A stretch of DNA of 64,000 nucleotides, from positions 62,001 through 126,000 of the forward strand of contig CAVTPZ010000037.1 in assembly GCA_963736685.1 (NCBI GenBank). Reading direction: 5' to 3'. The notes below the pieces were generated by a model. The model searched no databases. It was not told the origin of the DNA and saw nothing but the letters and a program-made list of their open reading frames with translations. Within the stretch, counting starts at the first letter, position 1, and each line of letters starts with the position of its first letter. Source of the stretch: DASUPK01 sp963736685. Its GTDB lineage: Bacteria > Actinomycetota > Thermoleophilia > Solirubrobacterales > 70-9. Shown here in pieces: positions 42,264 to 48,755 of the stretch. Position numbers and translations under genes: made by a program.

Positions 42264-43175
42264 TTAGAGGTAGATGTGGATGGCGTCGCCGAGGTTGATC
42301 CAGTCGTAGATGTAATGCGAGAACGGGATCGGATTTCGGACGCAGCCATGGCTCGCCGCCTCGTGCATCGGCACGGGGTTGTAGCCGTGAGTCGCGTAGC
42401 CCCGGATGAAGTAGACGGAGTAGTACATGCCCTCCGAGTTGTAGCCCGGGTCCTTGCGATAGAAGTGGTAGGTGCCTCGCACCGTCGGAGTGGAGGGCTT
42501 GCCGGTGGAGACGTGGAAGGTCGCGACCACATCGTCGCCGTTCACCAGCGCCATCACCTGGCGGGAGATGTCCACCTCGACGTGATGACCGGAGTGGTAG
42601 CGCGGCTGGAAGCCGCCCCGGTCCTGCAGCAGCTTCTGGAAGATGACCGGCTTGTACTGGTAGTTCCGGGCCATGTTGTTGACCTTCCGGAACGCCAGGG
42701 TCGCGAGCTGCGACCCGTGATTGAACTTGCCGCTGACGTGGCCGCCCGTGTAGTAGCCCTCGTCGACCAGTGACTGGTTGTAGAGGTGGGAGATCGCACC
42801 CTTGCCGAGATGCTTCGGCACGCGGACGGTGAAGCGCTGCGGCTGGGAGCTCTGCCCGCCGCTGGTGGCGGTCACCTCGTAGTTGCAGCAGGAGTCGATC
42901 ACGAAGGGGAACTGGAACTTCCCGTCAGCGCCGACCGTGAGCTGCTTCTTCTCGACCGTGTTGCCGCTGGCATCCACCTCGACGGTGACGTTCTCGCCCC
43001 CGGTGGCGCCGGGCAGGTTGCCCACCGCGTTGACCTTGTCGAGGAGGCCAGGGCTCTTCGGGCCGTTCAGCTCGAGAGTCGGAGGGCCGGTCGCCGCGCT
43101 CGCAGCGGCGACCGGCAGCACCAGGGCTCCCGCGACGACGGCAAGCGCAACGAGGATCTTCCCTCCCCGAATCAC
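42264..43175 (-). CDS. L,D-transpeptidase (YkuD domain)
   Basis: From GTG 43175 the product is 303 residues with a signal segment (ILVALAVVAGALVLPVAAASA), an Ig-like N-terminal domain (TVEVDASGNTVEKKQLTVG), a middle helical segment resembling peptidoglycan-binding domains, and a C-terminal YkuD domain. The catalytic motif is complete: THGYNPVPMHEAASHGCVRN, with Cys nucleophile and His. It makes 3-3 cross-links in peptidoglycan or attaches proteins to it. A longer reading from ATG 43301 adds 42 residues, but those look like a remnant of another gene (see 43245-43292), so I prefer the GTG. Confidence 0.87.
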   Translation of the reverse strand: MIRGGKILVALAVVAGALVLPVAAASAATGPPTLELNGPKSPGLLDKVNAVGNLPGATGGENVTVEVDASGNTVEKKQLTVGADGKFQFPFVIDSCCNYEVTATSGGQSSQPQRFTVRVPKHLGKGAISHLYNQSLVDEGYYTGGHVSGKFNHGSQLATLAFRKVNNMARNYQYKPVIFQKLLQDRGGFQPRYHSGHHVEVDISRQVMALVNGDDVVATFHVSTGKPSTPTVRGTYHFYRKDPGYNSEGMYYSVYFIRGYATHGYNPVPMHEAASHGCVRNPIPFSHYIYDWINLGDAIHIYL

Positions 43176-43244
43176 GACGCGGCATTGTGCAACATCCGGC
43201 GGCCGGATGCATTTGCGCGGACAAGAAACCGCCGCAGAGCCCGC

Positions 43245-43292
43245 CACCGGGGTCGTGAAGAGCAGAGCCGCGACGATCGCGAGCCAGGCCGC
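43245..43292 (-). pseudogene. Remnant of an ABC-2 permease C terminus
   Basis: In the minus frame upstream of the L,D-transpeptidase the codons read AAWLAIVAALLFTTPV, very close to AAWLAVLSALLFTIPV at the end of the ABC-2 permease encoded at 44300-45076. The DNA also aligns: over 48 bases ending in the shared GCGAGCCAGGCCGC I count 36 identical positions. The rest of the permease is missing. It is best read as a fragment left by duplication and deletion, now fused in frame to the next gene's upstream region. Confidence 0.5.
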
Positions 43293-43299
43293 ACTTTCC

Positions 43300-43333
43300 A
43301 TCGACGCAGCGGCTGCACCTGCTCTGCGTCGAT
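43300..43333. repeat. 10-bp perfect inverted repeat upstream of the L,D-transpeptidase
   Basis: ATCGACGCAG at 43300-43309 and CTGCGTCGAT at 43324-43333 form a perfect stem with a 14-base loop. It sits between the permease remnant and the dispersed repeat copy at 43392. It could be a regulatory hairpin or terminator for the minus-strand gene that ends at 43441. Confidence 0.4.
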
Positions 43334-43391
43334 TTCTGTCCGACTGTCGGACATAGGTCGACGGAGTTCGTCAGCAGGCGGTCTCGGTCCA

Positions 43392-43419
43392 CTGCTTTTC
43401 GTCCAAAGCGGCTATTTCC
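43392..43419 (+). repeat. Dispersed 28-bp hairpin repeat, copy 2
   Basis: The core GCTTTTCGTCCAAAGC can fold as GCTTT/AAAGC around six bases and is followed by GGCTATTTCC. It matches copies at 44249 (20 of 28 identical) and 57697 (20 of 28). A CGAAG follows eight bases after the 28-mer here and in the 44249 copy. It lies just downstream of the minus-strand secreted-protein gene. Confidence 0.5.
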
Positions 43420-43440
43420 ACCTCGGACGAAGCGCGCGCT

Positions 43441-44130
43441 TTAGCCGCAGCGCGGGGCCGGGTCCGTGCCGGCAGACGCAGCGCCCGTTGGGATGCGGTC
43501 TGTTGGGGAACGGGGCCCTGTCGCGTCGCAGGGTTCCGGCGGTGGGACCCCTATCTGTGCCCCGCTGCAGAACGGCAGCGACTGATTGATGTACGCAGGA
43601 CTGTCGTGGTAGCGGCACGCGGACGCGGAGTAGGAGACCGGCATGGGGCTGAAGCAGTTGTGCACGCCGAGGGTGGGATCGTTGTAAGCCAAGACCGACA
43701 CCGAGCCGTCCACCCGCAGGTGCTTGGTCAGCTTGCTCTTCTTCGTGATCATCTTGCCCGTCGCGGTGGCGCTGATGTTCCCGGGAGGGATACCGGTGAA
43801 GAGCTGAGACGAGTAGGAGTAGGTGAAGCTTCCCTTCCTCATCTTGATGCGGGTGTAGTCGAGCGACCCGGAGATGTTTGACCCGGTTGGGGCCGTCGCA
43901 GTGCCGATCGGCGGATCGCAGTTGACGCCGACCGTGGCGCTGTAGATGGCTTGGCGCGGTGTGTAGGTCCCGTGTCGCTGCTTGTTCTTGTAGAAGACGG
44001 CGACCTGAATCCTCAGTTGTGGCAAGAACCCGCCCTGAAAGTCGTATCTACGAGTGGCGGCCTGGGCCGTTGGGACAGCCAAAACCGCCCCGAGGAGCGA
44101 GATCAGCGCGATGGATAGTGGGCGTCTCAT
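43441..44130 (-). CDS. Secreted protein of unknown function
   Basis: From ATG 44130 the product is 229 residues, with signal peptide MRRPLSIALISLLGAVLAVP and likely cleavage after AQA. The mature part is rich in Tyr, Ser and Lys (RIKMRKGSFTYSYSSQLFTG, ATGKMITKKSKLTKHLRVDG) with four to five cysteines (GVNCDPPIG, HNCFSPMPV, SACRYHDS, FCSGAQ) and a Pro-rich end. The base composition is visibly more A/T-rich than that of its neighbours. It is bracketed by two copies of the dispersed 28-bp repeat in the same orientation. I recognise no family. Confidence 0.6.
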   Translation of the reverse strand: MRRPLSIALISLLGAVLAVPTAQAATRRYDFQGGFLPQLRIQVAVFYKNKQRHGTYTPRQAIYSATVGVNCDPPIGTATAPTGSNISGSLDYTRIKMRKGSFTYSYSSQLFTGIPPGNISATATGKMITKKSKLTKHLRVDGSVSVLAYNDPTLGVHNCFSPMPVSYSASACRYHDSPAYINQSLPFCSGAQIGVPPPEPCDATGPRSPTDRIPTGAASAGTDPAPRCG

Positions 44131-44248
44131 TTGCTCATCCGAAAGCGACAGGTTCAGGCTTCCACCTAGTCCCGCGACCGCCATCCGTGCTCGCATCCGG
44201 CCTGCGGTCCGTGCGCAACACGTAGGCGTGCCTACCGACCAGAGGGCG

Positions 44249-44276
44249 CCGCTTTCCATGCAAAGCAGCTGTTTGG
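44249..44276 (+). repeat. Dispersed 28-bp hairpin repeat, copy 1
   Basis: The core GCTTTCCATGCAAAGC is a near-perfect palindrome around CATG, followed by AGCTGTTTGG. It shares 22 of 28 positions with the copy at 57697 and 20 of 28 with that at 43392. It lies 23 bp downstream of the ABC-2 permease stop and upstream of the minus-strand secreted-protein gene. Confidence 0.5.
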
Positions 44277-44299
44277 ATCAGGGTCGAAGGGGGCGGTCG

Positions 44300-45076
44300 C
44301 TACGCGACGAGCTTCTTGCGCAGCGCCCGCACCGGGATGGTGAAGAGGAGCGCGCTAAGCACGGCGAGCCAGGCCGCGTTGCCGACGATCGACCACAGTT
44401 CCGGCCCCGTGGCAAGGCCGCGGGTGATCTGGACGAGGTGGTAGAGCGGCATGAACCAGGCCACCACGCTGACCCAGTCCGGCAGCTGGTTGAACGGGAA
44501 GAAGAGCCCCGAGAACAGGAACATCGGCGTGATCCCGAGCGTGAAGAAATAGGAGTACAGGTCGATCTTGGGGATCAGCGTGGTGAACGTGTAGCCGATC
44601 ACCGAGAAGCAGATTCCGCCGAGGAAGACGAAGGGCGGGATCGCGAGGGCCCACCACGAGGAGACCAGCCCGAAGGCGGAGATGACGGCGAGCACCACGC
44701 AGCCGTAGACGGTTGCTCTGCTGGCGCTCCAGGCCAGATCGCCGGCGACGACGTCCTGAACCTCGACCGGTGTCGAGAGGACGTTGTCGTACAGCCGGAG
44801 CTCGTTCATCCGGAAGTAGACGTTGTAGGTCGTCTCGAAGGCCGCTGACCACATCGCCGCGGAGGCGATCAGCCCCGGCGCGATGAACTCCTTGTAGGGA
44901 ATGCCGTTGATGTGCGCGACGTAGGTGCCGAGCCCGAAACCCAACGCCAGCAGGTACAGGAACGGGTCGAGGAAGGTCGGCAGCAGTGCGCCCTTCCAGA
45001 GCTTGGAGAAAACCCTGGCGTTCCGCAGCCAGACCGCACCCGCGAGGCTGGGGATGGGGATGTACGGCTTCGCCAT
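44300..45076 (-). CDS. ABC-2 type transport permease
   Basis: A 258-residue membrane protein from ATG 45076 with six helices and the ABC-2/NodJ layout: AVWLRNARVFSKLWKGALLP at the N terminus, FLDPFLYLLALGFGLGTYV, APGLIASAAMWSAAFETTY and TPMFLFSGLFFPFNQLPDWV. It should form the membrane part of the exporter whose ATPase is encoded 69 bp upstream on the same strand. NodJ-type permeases export lipo-oligosaccharides, and related ones export drugs. A fragment resembling its C terminus occurs at 43245-43292. Confidence 0.9.
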   Translation of the reverse strand: MAKPYIPIPSLAGAVWLRNARVFSKLWKGALLPTFLDPFLYLLALGFGLGTYVAHINGIPYKEFIAPGLIASAAMWSAAFETTYNVYFRMNELRLYDNVLSTPVEVQDVVAGDLAWSASRATVYGCVVLAVISAFGLVSSWWALAIPPFVFLGGICFSVIGYTFTTLIPKIDLYSYFFTLGITPMFLFSGLFFPFNQLPDWVSVVAWFMPLYHLVQITRGLATGPELWSIVGNAAWLAVLSALLFTIPVRALRKKLVA

Positions 45077-45145
45077 CACCCCGCATGTCCTCCGCTTCGC
45101 GTCCTGGCATGCGGGGCTACGACGCCGGCCACATGGCAACCCTGG

Positions 45146-46087
45146 CTACTCACGCAGGGATCGTCCGGTGAGCCGCAGGAAGACGTCCTCGAGCGTCGCC
45201 CGGCGGACCAGCGCCGACTCGGTCGGGAAGGTGTCGTGATCGAGTTCCTCCAGCACCTGTTCGGCATTGTCGGCGTAGAGCATCAGCGTCTGTTCGCTCA
45301 GATCGTGTCCCTGGATCCGTCCGTCCAGGGAGCCGACCAGCCGCTCGGGGTCGCAACCCTCGTCGAGCCGCAGCTCGAGCACCTCGCGTCCCACGTGATC
45401 GCGGACGAGATCGGACGGCCTGCCGTCGGCGACGATCCGGCCCTCGTCCATGATCACCAGGCGGTCGCAGAGACGCTCGGCCTCCTCCATGTAGTGCGTG
45501 GTGAGGAGCAGGGTGACGCCGCGGCGCCGCAACCGGTCGAGTGCGTTCCAGACCGCCAGCCTGGCCTGCGGGTCGAGCCCGGTGGTCGGCTCGTCGAGGA
45601 CGACCAGCTCCGGGTCGCCCATCAGCGCGCGAGAGATCAGCAGGCGGCGCTTCATTCCTCCGGAGAGGCTGTGGATCCGCTCGCCGGCCCGGTCCCCCAG
45701 CAGCGAGAAGGCGAGGAGCTCATCGGCGCGTTCACTCGCCTTCTCGGAGTCGATCCCGAAGTAGCGAGCCTGCTGGAGGAGGTTCTCCCGGACGGTCAGC
45801 TCCCCGTCGAGATTGGTCTCCTGCGGAACGACGCCGATCCGGCTCTTGATCTGCCGGCGCTGGTGGTTTGCGTCCATCCCGAGCACGCGCAGCTCGCCGT
45901 CGTCAACCGTTGCCAGGCCGTAGATCGTCTTCATCGTCGTCGTCTTGCCCGCGCCATTCGGGCCGAGGAAGCCGAAGCAGATCCCGGACTCGACCTCGAA
46001 ATCGATTCCGGAGACGGCGATGCGGTCGCCGTAGGACTTGGTCAGCCCATGGGCGGTGACCGCGGGCGCGGATTCCTCGCTCAGCAT
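45146..46087 (-). CDS. ABC transporter ATPase (DrrA/NodI type)
   Basis: A 313-residue ATPase from ATG 46087 with Walker A GFLGPNGAGKTTTMK, Q-loop GVVPQETNLD, signature HSLSGGMKRRLLISRALMG, Walker B LVVLDEPTTGLDP and switch LLTTHYMEEAERLCDRL. The added C-terminal domain of about 80 residues is typical of DrrA/NodI ATPases. With the downstream ABC-2 permease it forms an exporter for a drug, lipid or oligosaccharide. The start overlaps the stop of the CPBP gene. Confidence 0.94.
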   Translation of the reverse strand: MLSEESAPAVTAHGLTKSYGDRIAVSGIDFEVESGICFGFLGPNGAGKTTTMKTIYGLATVDDGELRVLGMDANHQRRQIKSRIGVVPQETNLDGELTVRENLLQQARYFGIDSEKASERADELLAFSLLGDRAGERIHSLSGGMKRRLLISRALMGDPELVVLDEPTTGLDPQARLAVWNALDRLRRRGVTLLLTTHYMEEAERLCDRLVIMDEGRIVADGRPSDLVRDHVGREVLELRLDEGCDPERLVGSLDGRIQGHDLSEQTLMLYADNAEQVLEELDHDTFPTESALVRRATLEDVFLRLTGRSLRE

Positions 46088-47286
46088 TGACCGAGCACCA
46101 CGCTGATCGCGATCGCGTTGTTCAGGAAGTGGGCGAGCATGCTCGGGTAGATCGATCCGGTCTTGTTGTAAAGCCACGCCAGACCCACCCCCAGGCCGGC
46201 GAGGGGGATCGCGGCCGTCGGACCGGTCGGCGCGTGCACCAGGCCGAACACCGCGCCCGAGAGAAGCGCCGAGGGCCAGAGTGACCACTTCTGCCGCAGG
46301 CCGGCGAAGAAGAAGCCCCGGAAGAAGATCTCCTCGGCTACCGGGGCCAGCACGATGATCGCCATCACCGCGAAGATCGCGATCCCGATCCCCGGGTTGC
46401 AGACGCCGAGCTGTTTGCCGATGTCCTCCTGCTTCGGCTGGACGACGAGCGCCGAGAAGGCGATCGCCCCGGCGTAGTAGATCCCGAGCACGGCGAACAT
46501 CCAGCCGAAGGCGGAGGTCTGGAAGCCCCTCAGGCCGAGTCGCCCGAGCGCCTGCCGCAGGTTGAACTTCCAGTCCGAGGCGACCGCGACCGCCACCGCG
46601 ATCAGCAGTCCGTCGAAGAGCGTCTGCGTGGCGAGAATCGCGGCATCGCTGGCGTTGTCCGGGTCGCTGGCGAGCTTGGAGTCGAACGGCAGCACGACCA
46701 GCGGCGGGACGATCACCACGAGGAGCAGCCCTCCGATCAGCCACCAGAACGACTCGCCGAATCCCCAGGTGATCTCGGGCAGGCTGGGCTCCTCCTTCTG
46801 GGGAGCCTCGGGCGGCGCCTGCGGTGCCGGGACCACTGGCTCGGCGGCGCCCCGGATCGAGGCGGCGACCGGCTCCCGCCTACGCCTGACCACCACGGTT
46901 TTGGCGGCCCTGTCCCCGAGCCGCTGCTTTTGTCTGGACGAGACGATCATCAGCTCGCCGATCCCGAAGAAGTCGATCAGGCGCAGCAGGTTGCGGATGC
47001 TCGCCTGGCCGTAGGTGAGCCGGTCGGCACCGTCCAACGAGCGAACCTCGAGGCCGGTCGCGTTCTTGCCGATCGTCTGCCCCCAGCGCCACTCGCAGAA
47101 GGCGAAGTAGTTGAACCAGAGCGAGAAGAACGCGATCACCGAAACGACCCCGGCCGTGTCGCTCGCGTCGAACGCGACGGCGACGATGTTCGAGTAGATC
47201 CAGAAGAAGAAGACGATCCAGACTGCGTTGTCGAGCAGCGAGGCCAAGGCCCGCCGCCAGAACCCCGCGTACTCAAGCCCGGCCAT
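46081..47286 (-). CDS. RDD domain fused to CPBP intramembrane protease
   Basis: A 401-residue membrane protein with two modules. Residues 1 to about 130 are an RDD domain (YAGFWRRALASLLDNAVWIV, GQTIGKNATGLEVRSLDG, SIRNLLRLIDFFGIGELMI). After a Pro/Ala-rich linker comes a CPBP/Abi domain with the paired catalytic motif EEIFFRGFFFAGLRQKW and later GLVHAP and HFLNNAIA histidines. CPBP proteins are glutamate-type intramembrane proteases or act in bacteriocin self-protection. The gene overlaps the ABC ATPase, so it may act with or protect against the exported molecule; that is inference. Confidence 0.85.
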   Translation of the reverse strand: MAGLEYAGFWRRALASLLDNAVWIVFFFWIYSNIVAVAFDASDTAGVVSVIAFFSLWFNYFAFCEWRWGQTIGKNATGLEVRSLDGADRLTYGQASIRNLLRLIDFFGIGELMIVSSRQKQRLGDRAAKTVVVRRRREPVAASIRGAAEPVVPAPQAPPEAPQKEEPSLPEITWGFGESFWWLIGGLLLVVIVPPLVVLPFDSKLASDPDNASDAAILATQTLFDGLLIAVAVAVASDWKFNLRQALGRLGLRGFQTSAFGWMFAVLGIYYAGAIAFSALVVQPKQEDIGKQLGVCNPGIGIAIFAVMAIIVLAPVAEEIFFRGFFFAGLRQKWSLWPSALLSGAVFGLVHAPTGPTAAIPLAGLGVGLAWLYNKTGSIYPSMLAHFLNNAIAISVVLGQC

Positions 47287-47287
47287 C

Positions 47288-47917
47288 TCAGAGATGCTGA
47301 TCGATCTCCTCGAGCGAGGCGATGTCGCCGTCGCCGCCGTCGCGGTCGATCAGCAGTGGGCGGATTCCCGCCGCGCGCGCGCCGGCCACGTCCTCCTCCA
47401 CTGTGTCCCCGACGTGGAGCGCCTCGCTCGCCTCGCAGCCGGCGAGCTCCAGCGCCCGGGAGAAGATCTCCGGGTCGGGCTTGGGCGAGCCGACCTCCGC
47501 CGAGGTGATCGTGCCGTCGATCCGCTCGCCGAGCCCGCATCGCTCCAGGACCCGGGGCAGCGAGCAGTCCCAGTTCGAGACCACCACCAGGCGCAGCCCG
47601 CGCTCGCGGAGCCCGGACAACGCCGGGACAGCGTCGGGATAGGCCGAGAAGCGGATCGCGGCGATCAGCTCATCAACCTCGACGTCGATGCCGAGCCGCT
47701 CGGAGACGAAGGCGGCGCAGCGCTCGCGCAGGTCGGAGAGGGAGGCCTCGTCCCGCCCCTCGTGAGCGTGCTCCTTGTAATACGCCATCTCCGCCCGCAG
47801 TGCCTCGACCAGCTGCTCGTCGCCGATCTCGGCGGGCACCAGGTCCCGCAGCGAGATCCAGGGCGGCTCAAGCTCCACCAGGGTGCCCAACGCATCGAGG
47901 AAGACAGCGCGCGTCAT
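47288..47917 (-). CDS. HAD-superfamily hydrolase
   Basis: A 209-residue phosphatase-like protein from ATG 47917. HAD motif I is FLDALGTLVEL (nucleophile Asp, but Ala replaces the usual second Asp: DALGT in place of DxDGT), motif II is VVVSNWD, motif III Lys is in SPKPDPEIF, and motif IV is HVGDTVEEDVAGARAAG. Loss of the second motif I Asp is seen in dehalogenases and some phosphonatases, so a plain phosphatase is less sure. Substrate unknown. It ends one base before the CPBP start. Confidence 0.85.
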   Translation of the reverse strand: MTRAVFLDALGTLVELEPPWISLRDLVPAEIGDEQLVEALRAEMAYYKEHAHEGRDEASLSDLRERCAAFVSERLGIDVEVDELIAAIRFSAYPDAVPALSGLRERGLRLVVVSNWDCSLPRVLERCGLGERIDGTITSAEVGSPKPDPEIFSRALELAGCEASEALHVGDTVEEDVAGARAAGIRPLLIDRDGGDGDIASLEEIDQHL

Positions 47918-47939
47918 CCGGTGAATACTGCCCGACGGC

Positions 47940-48725
47940 ATGGTTGCTGCTGCGGAACAGACCTTCTGGCAGGCCCACGGCGACGAGATCTCGGCCGCGA
48001 TCACGATCGTGGTCGCCGTCCTCGTGGCGATCATCGTCGATCGCCTTCTGATCGGCCGCGCCGTCCACGCTGCGACGCGGCTCGACACCGGAGAGCTCTC
48101 GCGCGAGGCGCGCACGCGGCTGCGCCTGATCCGGCGCCTGCTCTTCCTGGCGATCATCCTGATCGGGATCGCGCTGGCGCTGAGCCAGTTCACCTCGATC
48201 AAGCGGTTCGCGACCGGCATCCTCGCCTCGACGGCGGTGCTCGGGATCATCATCGGCTTCGCCGGGCGCCAGGTGATCGCGAACCTGGTCTCCGGGATCC
48301 TGCTGGCGATCACGCAACCGATCCGGATCGGCGATCTGGTCTCGATCGGCGACGAGGTTCACGGACGGGTCACGGACATCGCCCTCACCTATACGAGCGT
48401 CGACGCCGCCGACGGCAGCCTGATCGTGGTGCCGAACGAGAAGGTCGCAACCGACGTGGTCGTCAACCACTCGGCCGGGAACAGCGCCGCCCCGATCACG
48501 GTCGACGTCTGGTTACGCCCTGACGCCGACATCGAGGCCGCGCGCACGGCGCTCGAGCACGGCGAGATCACCTCGGCGCACCTGATGGAGGTGACGCCGG
48601 AGGGCGCCAGGCTCCAGGTGAAGGCCGCAATCGACGCGGGCGCCGACCGCGAAGCTCACGAGACGGACCTGCGTGAGCGGGCGCAAGGAGTCCTGCGTGA
48701 GGGGGGATTACTTAGATCCCCCTGA
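47940..48725 (+). CDS. MscS-type mechanosensitive channel
   Basis: A 261-residue protein with helices at the N terminus (AAITIVVAVLVAIIVDRLL), then LLFLAIILIGIALALSQF and the pore-lining helix region ILASTAVLGIIIGFAGRQVI, followed by the beta-domain signature QPIRIGDLVSIGDEVHGRV and SLIVVPNEKVATDVVVNHS. It opens under membrane tension to release solutes on osmotic downshift. The C-terminal domain is shorter than in E. coli MscS. It diverges from the HAD gene with 22 bp between starts. Confidence 0.9.
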   Translation: MVAAAEQTFWQAHGDEISAAITIVVAVLVAIIVDRLLIGRAVHAATRLDTGELSREARTRLRLIRRLLFLAIILIGIALALSQFTSIKRFATGILASTAVLGIIIGFAGRQVIANLVSGILLAITQPIRIGDLVSIGDEVHGRVTDIALTYTSVDAADGSLIVVPNEKVATDVVVNHSAGNSAAPITVDVWLRPDADIEAARTALEHGEITSAHLMEVTPEGARLQVKAAIDAGADREAHETDLRERAQGVLREGGLLRSP

Positions 48726-48755
48726 ACCGCTGCTGAGTACCCTCTCTGGGCCGCC

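Noticed and set aside
43392..43419. c-di-GMP riboswitch, suggested by GCAAAGC-like text in the dispersed repeat
   Set aside because: The other conserved GEMM segments (the CACGCACAGGGCAAACC-type half and the tetraloop-receptor parts) are not found beside any copy.
47940..48725. Link between MscS and the ABC exporter/CPBP genes as one system
   Set aside because: MscS is on the opposite strand with its own upstream region and is a common stand-alone osmotic safety channel.
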